Source: Fimenecus sp045613585
Lineage (GTDB): Bacteria > Bacillota > Clostridia > Oscillospirales > Acutalibacteraceae
NCBI GenBank assembly: GCA_045613585.1
Contig: JAZLBG010000051.1
Coordinates: 1 to 22,463, forward strand
Direction of reading: 5' to 3'
Length of the DNA: 22,463 nt
The notes under the pieces are model-generated. The model did not search any database. It was not told the DNA's origin and saw only the letters and a list, made by a program, of their open reading frames with translations. Shown here one piece after another: positions 14,697-22,463 of the stretch. Both the position numbers and the translations under genes were made by a program. Position 1 is the first letter of the stretch, and every line of letters begins with the position of its first letter.

Positions 14697-17600
14697 ATGA
14701 AAAAGAAATTGTCTTCCAAAAAATGCATAGCACTTGTACTTGCTGTGGTAATGATAATCACTTCAATACCATTTATGATGATTAGTGCGTTGACAACAGG
14801 TGCCTATGACCCTGCACCATACTGGGGTGATGACCCAACTGACGAATATGGTGCAATTAACACTAACTTTGTGGCAACACTTAATTCCGATGGTAGTGTT
14901 GATATTATGTTCCCTGATGCCAATGCACAGAAAACATATAATGGTGGTAGCACAAAAACTATTGTAAAATATGTTTTCACACTTACTAAATTGCAAGAGG
15001 ACGGAAAAAGAAAAGAAATTTATTCTGAAGTGTTCGATGCATCAGCAGTTGCAACAGGTGACGCAGACGCAAAATATCCAAACCACATCTATTATGGACC
15101 GGGTGGATTAGAGTCACTTCCTGATTATGATGTGCAGTCAACTTATGACGCAGCAATTATGGCTATTGATAGTGATGGTTGGTTCTCAGATAAAATCCAT
15201 ACTCTTTTAACAGATACACCTCATTATAATATTTCTGCTGACTTTTCACCAAATGAATCTTGGGTAGCTCGTGAAATGCTTCTTTTCAATGGAAAAGGCG
15301 GTGCACAGATTAATGGTGTGGCACAGACAGATGATGGTAAAGAAAATAATCGAGATTATAAGATATATAGTGGTTCAAAGATTGACACCAATGGCTATCT
15401 TGCAGAGACAGGATACAAGGGAACAGGTGCATATCGTTTCTGGATAAACGGAGAATATGATGGTACACCATATGGTGTTCAGACTACATGGAGCCGTTCT
15501 CACTATGATTTTACCAATGCTGAGGAAGTTTGGTTCTATCTTGATTTTTCTCGTGTAGATTTAACTAAAGTAGCATTTAGTTTATCATCTAATCAAAAAG
15601 TGTATACAACTTGGAGGAGTGCTGACAATACAGCTGATTCAGGTAACTATGGTGATATTTTCTCAACAGCATCCGTTGCAGGCGTGAACGCCGGAACTGT
15701 GACCGAAGGACTTTACATTCAGAATGATGATGGACTTTGGGAAAGTACATCAATGACAGATGGCTATTTTACAGAACTTGCTGGTTATGAAGGTTTTATC
15801 CGTATTCCTATTGAATATTTTATTCTTCAAGTTGACCAGAATTTGATGCACTATTCTAACACTGTAAAAGAAGAAAGTTTTGGCAACACATTAGATGCTT
15901 TGGAAAGTTGGGTTAACAGTGTATCTTTCCTTGATGCGACCTATGATAAGGTTATATTAACTGACACAAATGGTACTGTTAAGGGTGAATTCACAGACAC
16001 AATTTCAGAAAAGATTTCATACAAGGCAGCCAATAAAGATGATTGGTCAGAAAAAGATGTTAGCTTTATTAATGTTGTTGTTAATCGTGCAGGTACACCG
16101 GTTAATGAAGCTTTATTACTTCAGGAGCGTTTTCAAAAGGTACAAGGTAGCTTTGATTGGAGTATATTGGGTAATCCGGATAGGTCCTATGAAATGGGTA
16201 CTATGTTAAAAATGGATGTACCGGCAACTACTACAATCAACGGCACAACCTTAACATATTCAATAGATTATAAAAATGCTCCCAAAGCAATTTCTGACTT
16301 AATTTCAGCAGGTGTTGAGGTTGCAGGTTGGTCGGCAGATTCTGTTGCAAAGAGTTTCTATATTGACCAGGTTATGTTCTGTCAATATGCTGAAGGCGCA
16401 ATTTTTAATTCAGATGGCTCAGTTGCAAGTACATCTTCAGTTAAATTCCCTGACGAAGGTGGCGACTTTGCCGGTGACTTAGGTTATAAGGTTGCTGGTT
16501 ACTACGACAGAACTGTTGAAGTTCCAAAAGCAATTGCAAACTATATTACAGAATATGTAGGCAAAACACCTTCTCTTCAAGATGTTAATGTTCTTGAGAT
16601 GATAAATGAAATAGTTCTTACATATAGAAATTGTTTCCCAACAGTTTTATCAACAGATAATGATACTGTTGTGTTAGAAAAAGCAATTACTTATTTAAAT
16701 ACATTAGGACATACAGATGCCTACAATAGATATATTGCGGCAAGAACATTTATTGAAACATATATAAATTTGGGTGATAGAGCCCGAAACTATAATGCGG
16801 TTATAGCTTTTGAATCAGGAGTAGAACTTCTACCTGAAATAGCTTTTGCTGATTACAAAGACGAGGCACTTAAGCAACAGCTTGAACAATTAATGGCTCT
16901 TTATAAGTCATTTAACTTAAGCCACTTTGAAATTCTTGGCGAAGAAGCAGAAAAGAAGTTCACCGAAATTTATAGTATTATTATGGGTGAAGAGGTTAAA
17001 ACCGGTTACTCAATCGGTGGTTATCCATTTATCCCATTTAATGATTTTGAAACAAATTATTCGCATGGCCAGTTATCAGAGCTTTATTACGACAACTATG
17101 GTCTTGGACTTAACGCGTCTCAAGATGCAAGTAGCACAAAGAATTTTGTAACGTGGGTTTGTGATGATGTAATAAGTCACGTTAATAGTGTTTCGGGTAT
17201 TGGTCGTGGCTGGTCACCAATGTTATTTAACCCAACAGCAAATGAAAGGGTTTATCCAAGTAAAGATTATTACGCACGAATGGATGCTATTATTTCAAAT
17301 AATGGTTTTGATAATTCGATTGGTGCCAAAATACGTCTTCATGGTGATTTGAATTCCTTGACAGGTTGGAAAATGGCAACACTTTCTACCACATATCTTG
17401 GACAAAATGTAAATACATGGTCAGAACTTAAAGGACTTGACCTTTCTGCACTTGCGGTTTCAAATTCTATTAATACTGATACAGAAGCATCTCAAACCTT
17501 CGACCAACAGAATGTAACAAGATATGGTGCAGGTGTGATTCCAAACTCATTCGTTATGTACGTGGATTTCACAGATGTTGAAGATATATGTATGACAATT

Positions 17601-19937
17601 GGTTTTGTACTTGAAAAAAGCGACGGGACGGACATTGAATGTTATTTTAATGGTGGAGCTACAGACAAAACACCTGTTATCTATTTGCTTGATGAAAACG
17701 GTGATTGGATAGAGGAACATCTTTCGGCAACAGCAACTGACACTGATGCGGCAACAAGTTTGTTTAGTCGTGATGTTGCATCTTCAATATGTACAATTAC
17801 CCCATCTACAAGCAACCATCTTGAAGGATACAAAGGCTTTATTCGTATTCCGCTTACAAATTTCAGAATTACAGAGCTTAAAAACAAGGTAGTTGAATAT
17901 ACTCGTGAAGATTATCTTATTCTTGATGATGAGCTTGATACCCATAAAATTAAACAAGCAAAAATTACATTCTGGGACGAAACAGGTGCAAATATAGGCA
18001 AGGAAGTAACTATAGATGCTATGGGATTTACTTATGACCCTGCTTGCGCAACTCGTACAAGTACAGATGTTAAAACTGAACTTGAAAATGATAATAGTAT
18101 TACCGTTACAAATATGGACGAATATTTCGGCGTTAAGACAAATGACTCTGTTATAGTTGAAAAAATGATTGCCGAAATTGACCCTTATGTAGGTAAAGAC
18201 CAGTTTATTGCAAATTGCAATGCGGTTGTAGAAGCGTACAACAAACTATCTCCATATCAGAAACAACTTAAAGAGATTGACACAGCATATAACACATTGT
18301 TCTATAACAAATATTATGATTTGTATATGGATTATGACAATGTAATTGCTCAGGAGCCTTGGGTTGCAAAATATGCAACAGCAGATGATTTGATTACAGA
18401 CCTTAACACACTTGATTCAAAGGCAACAGGCTTTGATATAACAAATGAGGCTAACGCACTCGTTAAACCTTATAATACTGAAACAGGTACAATCAATTAT
18501 ACTGATTTGGGTATTGCAGATAAAGCAGAGGCTGAAAGAATAGTTGAAATATACGAAAAAGGCTATGCAAGACTCAGTAATGCCGAAAAAGCTAACGTTT
18601 CAGCTGATAACCTTACAAAATTGACAAACGCTTATAATGCTGCAAAGCGTTTACTTCTTCTTGAAGATTATTTGTCAGATGTAAACGGATTCAAAGATGA
18701 AATTGTTCAAATCTATACTGCAGGTACTGCTGAGCCAGATGTGAGAATGGTTTCTTACAAAAATCCAGAGTTGCTTGAAGCTATTGAACATTATGGTAAT
18801 ATGAGCGTTTTCGCAAAGAAAATGCTTAGTGAAACAAAAGATAATGCAAATGCAGGATATTCTAAGATGTATGCAGCGGCTGAGGCAATTTATGATAACT
18901 CGCATGCGGTTACAATTTCTAACGGCACAGCAATTGATGGTGGTGTTCTTGTGTTTGAAGACAGAATGCTTGCTTGTGCTGAAGATGTTAAGAATAAGAT
19001 AAACGCAAGAACAGTTCTTGATAATGCAACACTTAACGAAATTGAGTATTGCCTTGGTCAGACAGAAAGTTTCTTGCCACGATATGCTCAGATTGATGAA
19101 ATTAACATAGCATATCATGAACTTGTAGATTTATTACCTGTTGCAGACGTTGAAACAACTACAACGCAGGCATTACTTACAAATGCTGATGGTGGTGCTT
19201 CATATACAACAGATGTTGATTTGACTTATGTTGCTGCAAGACTTAACAGAACAATCAGTGTTTATGTTGTGTCTGACCATAAGTGGACACAGTCCACAGG
19301 CACAACTTATGATTTCGGTTACTTTGCAGTAAATGGAGCAACAGGAACAGACGGAACAACTATCTACACAAAGATTGGTGACTACGTAAACGGTGCAACA
19401 GCTGAAATTAATCCTGTAATTTCAGTTGATGAAACAGCATCAAAGAATGTTCCTAATGGTGCACAGTATTCAGGTACAATAAAAGTTGTAGCTTTTGATA
19501 GTGCTTTGATTACAGATGGTGTAGATTTCACAACACTTACACCTCTTGCAACAGTTGAAATTCCTGTTGTATTCTCGTCAACAAATGGTGCAGAACCGAT
19601 GGTTTACGAAGTTACAATTCCTGCAAAAGTTGACATTGATTGGGACACAACCGACGCAGTTGACGTGTCATATTCAGTTGAGGCAACACTTGGTAGTAAC
19701 ACACTTTCAGTAAGTGTTTCTGATTCAGGTACTGAAAAAGGCAAGCTTACTGATACAACAGGCACACATACACTTGATTTCACAACAGAAAACTTTAAGG
19801 CTACAACATTTATAGGTGATGTAGCAGATGGAACAAAACCAACAGATATGCCAAGTATTACGGTTACAGGTTGGGATAGTGTTCCTGTTGGCAAATATAG
19901 CACACAGTTGACTTACACAGTTGACGTAACGAGTTAA
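14697..19937 (+). CDS. Giant secreted protein (1746 aa) ending in the two-tryptophan beta module
   Basis: Begins with a signal peptide (MKKKLSSKK, hydrophobic core, cut near residue 30) and has an AAAGGAAG ribosome site. Two diverged copies of a ~300-residue beta-rich module are visible, each with Y-x-GFIRIP (near 362 and 1042) preceded by a [YV]-x-DF strand; their layout resembles carbohydrate-binding jelly rolls. Helical regions follow each copy (~620-790 and ~1150-1340); the later one has a FIVAR-like LSNAEKANV motif. A further beta stretch covers ~1500-1630. Residues ~1635-1746 match the five small proteins downstream: YEVTIPA, W1649, W1726, then W-x7-Y-x3-LTY. No LPXTG, membrane helix or LRR. 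I infer a large adhesive or tip protein able to join a polymer of the small proteins. Confidence 0.85.
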   Translation: MKKKLSSKKCIALVLAVVMIITSIPFMMISALTTGAYDPAPYWGDDPTDEYGAINTNFVATLNSDGSVDIMFPDANAQKTYNGGSTKTIVKYVFTLTKLQEDGKRKEIYSEVFDASAVATGDADAKYPNHIYYGPGGLESLPDYDVQSTYDAAIMAIDSDGWFSDKIHTLLTDTPHYNISADFSPNESWVAREMLLFNGKGGAQINGVAQTDDGKENNRDYKIYSGSKIDTNGYLAETGYKGTGAYRFWINGEYDGTPYGVQTTWSRSHYDFTNAEEVWFYLDFSRVDLTKVAFSLSSNQKVYTTWRSADNTADSGNYGDIFSTASVAGVNAGTVTEGLYIQNDDGLWESTSMTDGYFTELAGYEGFIRIPIEYFILQVDQNLMHYSNTVKEESFGNTLDALESWVNSVSFLDATYDKVILTDTNGTVKGEFTDTISEKISYKAANKDDWSEKDVSFINVVVNRAGTPVNEALLLQERFQKVQGSFDWSILGNPDRSYEMGTMLKMDVPATTTINGTTLTYSIDYKNAPKAISDLISAGVEVAGWSADSVAKSFYIDQVMFCQYAEGAIFNSDGSVASTSSVKFPDEGGDFAGDLGYKVAGYYDRTVEVPKAIANYITEYVGKTPSLQDVNVLEMINEIVLTYRNCFPTVLSTDNDTVVLEKAITYLNTLGHTDAYNRYIAARTFIETYINLGDRARNYNAVIAFESGVELLPEIAFADYKDEALKQQLEQLMALYKSFNLSHFEILGEEAEKKFTEIYSIIMGEEVKTGYSIGGYPFIPFNDFETNYSHGQLSELYYDNYGLGLNASQDASSTKNFVTWVCDDVISHVNSVSGIGRGWSPMLFNPTANERVYPSKDYYARMDAIISNNGFDNSIGAKIRLHGDLNSLTGWKMATLSTTYLGQNVNTWSELKGLDLSALAVSNSINTDTEASQTFDQQNVTRYGAGVIPNSFVMYVDFTDVEDICMTIGFVLEKSDGTDIECYFNGGATDKTPVIYLLDENGDWIEEHLSATATDTDAATSLFSRDVASSICTITPSTSNHLEGYKGFIRIPLTNFRITELKNKVVEYTREDYLILDDELDTHKIKQAKITFWDETGANIGKEVTIDAMGFTYDPACATRTSTDVKTELENDNSITVTNMDEYFGVKTNDSVIVEKMIAEIDPYVGKDQFIANCNAVVEAYNKLSPYQKQLKEIDTAYNTLFYNKYYDLYMDYDNVIAQEPWVAKYATADDLITDLNTLDSKATGFDITNEANALVKPYNTETGTINYTDLGIADKAEAERIVEIYEKGYARLSNAEKANVSADNLTKLTNAYNAAKRLLLLEDYLSDVNGFKDEIVQIYTAGTAEPDVRMVSYKNPELLEAIEHYGNMSVFAKKMLSETKDNANAGYSKMYAAAEAIYDNSHAVTISNGTAIDGGVLVFEDRMLACAEDVKNKINARTVLDNATLNEIEYCLGQTESFLPRYAQIDEINIAYHELVDLLPVADVETTTTQALLTNADGGASYTTDVDLTYVAARLNRTISVYVVSDHKWTQSTGTTYDFGYFAVNGATGTDGTTIYTKIGDYVNGATAEINPVISVDETASKNVPNGAQYSGTIKVVAFDSALITDGVDFTTLTPLATVEIPVVFSSTNGAEPMVYEVTIPAKVDIDWDTTDAVDVSYSVEATLGSNTLSVSVSDSGTEKGKLTDTTGTHTLDFTTENFKATTFIGDVADGTKPTDMPSITVTGWDSVPVGKYSTQLTYTVDVTS

Positions 19938-19958
19938 TGAGGGGAGGAGATGATAGAA

Positions 19959-20408
19959 ATGAAAAAATTCTTTTCCGTAGGATTAGCAATTGTAATGCTT
20001 ATATTTTGCATTATGCCGGTATTCGCGGGAAGACAGTCAATGGAGATTTCCACAAAGGCAGACCAGGTTGAATACGAGTTAACTTATCCTGCTGACATTG
20101 AAATTCCTTGGCAGACAACTGCTATGGACATTGGCGAAGTAACAGCAACAAAAATGCTTATTGAACCTGACAAAATGGTAAAGGTTTCAGTTTCTTCGCA
20201 GAACAGTTATAATCTAGTAAACGAAGCCGATAACGAAAAAAATATCGTGTACAGTTTACAGAATAAAGACATCTCTTTCTTCCCTGGTGATTATGGTGAA
20301 AACTTCACTCTTTCAGTAGAGGTTGAAGAAACAGAATGGCTTTACGCTGCAAGTGGTAAATACAGTGATATTCTTACATTCACTGCTGAATATACCGATG
20401 CAGTTTAA
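19959..20408 (+). CDS. Two-tryptophan secreted beta protein 1 (most divergent subunit)
   Basis: I place the start at ATG 19959: GGGGAGGAG ends one base before the ATG at 19950, leaving no spacing, but is nine bases from 19959, and the paralogues all begin MKK. The 149-residue product has a signal peptide cut after VFA. The mature part keeps YELTYPA, W51 (here in PWQ instead of WG), W127 and the terminal W-x7-Y-x3-LTF. It is the most divergent of the five and lies next to the giant protein, so it might be an adaptor between giant and the others. That role is a guess from position and divergence. Confidence 0.85.
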   Translation: MKKFFSVGLAIVMLIFCIMPVFAGRQSMEISTKADQVEYELTYPADIEIPWQTTAMDIGEVTATKMLIEPDKMVKVSVSSQNSYNLVNEADNEKNIVYSLQNKDISFFPGDYGENFTLSVEVEETEWLYAASGKYSDILTFTAEYTDAV

Positions 20409-20443
20409 TTAAGTATTTTAATCTTGAATAGGAGTAATATATT

Positions 20444-20944
20444 ATGAAAAAAGTTTTATCATTGGCAATGGCACTCGTTATGATGATGGCAGTAATGGTT
20501 CCTGCATTTGCAGCAGAGCTTAAAGCAAATCCTGAAAGTGCTGATGTTATCATCAACACATCAACATTAAAAGATACTGATGATGACGGTGTTGGTGACA
20601 CAGATGCAGAAGAATACACAGTTACAATCCCTGCAGATACAACAATTCCTTGGGGCACAGAAGAAACTGATGTTTCATACGCAGTTGAATCTCACCTTAA
20701 AAGAGATGGCAGAGTAAAAGTTACAGTAGCAGGCGCTGGTGTTATGAAAACTGTTGATGGTGTTTATGAAATTCCTTATACACTTACAGGTAATGGTGCA
20801 GCATTCACATCAGCTATTCCTACAATTTTCCCTGCAGCAGCACAGAACGTTGTTGTTAACGTTCCTGCTGACAACTGGAATTCAGCTGTTGTTGAAGCTT
20901 ATAGCGACACTCTCACATACACAGCAGAAATCGTAAGAGTATAA
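20444..20944 (+). CDS. Two-tryptophan secreted beta protein 2 (with calcium-type loop)
   Basis: A 166-residue secreted protein, AGGAG ribosome site ahead. The signal peptide ends VPAFA (cut near residue 23). A strand-like N-terminal stretch (ADVIINT) is followed by an acidic loop D44-x-D-x-D-G49-x2-D52 that resembles EF-hand or thrombospondin type-3 calcium loops; the other four lack it. Then YTVTIPA, W70 in PWG, a valine-alternating strand, W145 and W-x7-Y-x3-LTY near the end. No cysteine, anchor or sortase motif. Likely an extracellular structural subunit. Confidence 0.88.
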   Translation: MKKVLSLAMALVMMMAVMVPAFAAELKANPESADVIINTSTLKDTDDDGVGDTDAEEYTVTIPADTTIPWGTEETDVSYAVESHLKRDGRVKVTVAGAGVMKTVDGVYEIPYTLTGNGAAFTSAIPTIFPAAAQNVVVNVPADNWNSAVVEAYSDTLTYTAEIVRV

Positions 20945-20974
20945 TTTTATAAATAATTAAAGGAGACATAGATT

Positions 20975-21451
20975 ATGAAAAAAGTTATTTCTTTAGTAAT
21001 GGCACTTGTTATGTTGATGGCAATTTGCGTTCCTGCTTTTGCGGAGGAACTTAACGCTAACAAGCAGTCAGGTACAGCAACAGTTGTGACAGATACATCA
21101 GCAATTACTGGCGATGGTACTTATACAGTTACTTACCCTGCAACAATGAATGTTGTATGGGGCACTGCAACAACAAATTTTGAGTATAAAGTTACATCAC
21201 AACTTAAAACAGGTAAACTTGTAAATGTTGTAGTAGCAGATACTGGTGACGGACTTAACATGGTAAATGCTACAAACGTTAATCTTGCTTATACACTTGG
21301 TGGCACAGTTAATGGCACAACAACAAACCCTGTTGTTACAGACGCAACATTCAACTACAGCATCAATGTTGAGACAAGTGCATGGAATGCAGTTGCTATT
21401 GATACTTATAGCGATACACTCACATTCACGTCAACAGTTGTTGACGCTTAA
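20975..21451 (+). CDS. Two-tryptophan secreted beta protein 3
   Basis: A 158-residue secreted protein with AAAGGAG ahead of the start. The signal peptide ends VPAFA. A TATVVTDTS strand begins the mature chain, then YTVTYPA, W62 in VWG, EYKVTSQLKTGK, a variable Thr/Asn-rich stretch, W137 and W-x7-Y-x3-LTF. The mature chain is rich in Thr, Val and Asn and has no cysteine, typical of extracellular beta fibres. Thirty bases after subunit 2 and with no terminator between, so co-transcribed. Confidence 0.88.
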   Translation: MKKVISLVMALVMLMAICVPAFAEELNANKQSGTATVVTDTSAITGDGTYTVTYPATMNVVWGTATTNFEYKVTSQLKTGKLVNVVVADTGDGLNMVNATNVNLAYTLGGTVNGTTTNPVVTDATFNYSINVETSAWNAVAIDTYSDTLTFTSTVVDA

Positions 21452-21476
21452 TTTTAACGATTAGGAGATACGAATT

Positions 21477-21950
21477 ATGAAAAAAATTATTTCAGTAGTT
21501 CTTGCTTTTGTTATGATGATGGCAGTTATGGTTCCTGCTTTTGCAGCAACACTTGATGCATCATCAACCAGTGGCAATGCAACAGTTTTAGTTGATGGTG
21601 TTACAGATAAGGGTGAGGGAATATACTCAGTTGAAATTCCTGCATCAGTAGATTTTACATGGGGCGATGCAGAAAAAGCAGGCGAATATGCAATCACAAG
21701 TCAGGTTCAGACAAATAAACGTGTACAGGTTACAGTTGCAAAGACTAAGGAACTCACAAATGAAAATGATGCTACAGAAACAATTACATTCTCAGTTGCT
21801 GACGCTATAAGTAAGGCAACTAAGGCAGTTGTAAATGCAGAAGCACACGGATTCAAGCTTATAATTGACGATACTGCAAGATGGACAACAGCATCAATTG
21901 CAAAGTATGAAGGTACAATTACATTTGAAGCAGAACTCGTTGATGCTTAA
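21477..21950 (+). CDS. Two-tryptophan secreted beta protein 4
   Basis: A 157-residue secreted protein, AGGAG ahead of the start, 25 bases after subunit 3. The signal peptide is nearly the same as that of subunit 2 and ends VPAFA. The mature chain begins with an NATVLVDGV strand, then YSVEIPA, W62 in TWG, EYAITSQV, a more charged middle (KTKELTNEND) and a predicted short helix, W136 and W-x7-Y-x3-ITF. Differences from the neighbours lie mainly between the two tryptophans, which would form the variable surface. Confidence 0.88.
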   Translation: MKKIISVVLAFVMMMAVMVPAFAATLDASSTSGNATVLVDGVTDKGEGIYSVEIPASVDFTWGDAEKAGEYAITSQVQTNKRVQVTVAKTKELTNENDATETITFSVADAISKATKAVVNAEAHGFKLIIDDTARWTTASIAKYEGTITFEAELVDA

Positions 21951-21971
21951 CTAGTAAAGTGAGGGCTTAAT

Positions 21972-22436
21972 ATGAAAAAAGCACTTTCATTAGTTGTTGC
22001 TCTCGTGTTAATGTTTACAATTTGTGTTCCTGTATTTGCTGCATCAGTAGGTAGTACACCTGTAAGAGTTGATGGCACAATAGTTGGTGCATCTTTTACA
22101 GTTGAGATTCCTGCAATAGCAACCATTACATGGGGGCAAACAGAAAAAGCAATTGAATATTCTGTTTACAGTCAGTTGGAAACAGGCAAAGGCATAAAAG
22201 TTTCTATTTCTGCAGATATTGACGGTAAAATGAAGAATACAGCAAACACTGCATTCCTTGAATACTCATTGAAAAATAGTACAACTGAATACACTACAAC
22301 TCAGTCAGTTATTTCTTCTGCAAATCCAGAAAAATCAAGTGTAGTAGTTCAGATTCCTGAAACAAATTGGAGTAAAGCTTCAATTGATAATTACGTTGGA
22401 ACATTAACATTCAGTGCAGAACTCGTAAATATTTAA
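21972..22436 (+). CDS. Two-tryptophan secreted beta protein 5
   Basis: A 154-residue secreted protein, GAGGG ahead of the start, 21 bases after subunit 4. Signal peptide ends VPVFA. A shorter N-terminal strand (TPVRVDGT) precedes FTVEIPA, W54 in TWG, EYSVYSQLETGKGIKVSIS, W133 and W-x7-Y-x3-LTF. The tryptophan spacing (79) is the longest in the set. No terminator follows: the last 27 bases of the window hold an AAGAGG ribosome-type site (22456-22461), so at least one more gene of the operon probably starts just outside. Confidence 0.88.
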   Translation: MKKALSLVVALVLMFTICVPVFAASVGSTPVRVDGTIVGASFTVEIPAIATITWGQTEKAIEYSVYSQLETGKGIKVSISADIDGKMKNTANTAFLEYSLKNSTTEYTTTQSVISSANPEKSSVVVQIPETNWSKASIDNYVGTLTFSAELVNI

Positions 22437-22463
22437 CAAATATTATAATTTGTAAAAGAGGTT

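Noticed and set aside
19950..22436. Type IV pilin or WxL-domain proteins
   Set aside because: The signal peptides are ordinary Ala-x-Ala type without a pilin cleavage site or long N-terminal helix, and no W-x-L motif pair is present.

Overview
The window looks like a chromosomal piece of a low-GC, spore-forming gut-type Clostridia (Oscillospirales/Ruminococcus-Eubacterium-like). This is inferred from AT-rich DNA with AGGAGG-type ribosome sites, the PASTA-kinase/rsgA/thiN/spoVM order known from Bacillus and Clostridia, and very large BspA-type leucine-rich-repeat (LRR) surface proteins. All recognised complete genes are on the + strand. The only minus-strand coding trace is a short rubrerythrin remnant.

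Layout. (1) 1-2101: a core housekeeping and sporulation block. It holds the end of a PASTA Ser/Thr kinase, rsgA, thiN, an unannotated 48-residue two-helix membrane protein and a 26-residue SpoVM, closed by a terminator. (2) 2101-13465: a surface-protein and two-component island. A secreted LRR protein with wall-binding-type repeats is followed by a LytTR response regulator and an AgrC-like kinase, then by a giant membrane-anchored LRR protein of about 2310 residues. The regulator gene and the giant gene share an upstream dyad (TTTTCTTGCAAAA-N19-TTTTGCATTTT) placed at exactly the same distance from a TAAAAT -10 box, so the regulator probably controls itself and the giant protein. (3) 13411-13837: a 427-bp AT-rich gap with a terminator, the rubrerythrin remnant and a strong promoter. 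(4) 13838-end: one apparent operon. It encodes a single-pass membrane protein with an EF-hand-like loop, a 1746-residue secreted protein, and five consecutive small secreted proteins (about 150-166 residues).

The most interesting system is region 4. All five small proteins, and the C-terminal domain of the 1746-residue protein, share a signature of two tryptophans 74-79 residues apart followed by W-x7-Y-x3-[LI]-T-[FY]. I read this as a possible sortase-independent extracellular fibre or matrix: five subunit paralogues, a giant tip or adhesive protein carrying the same module, and a membrane base protein. The function is inference; the shared module and gene order are seen directly.
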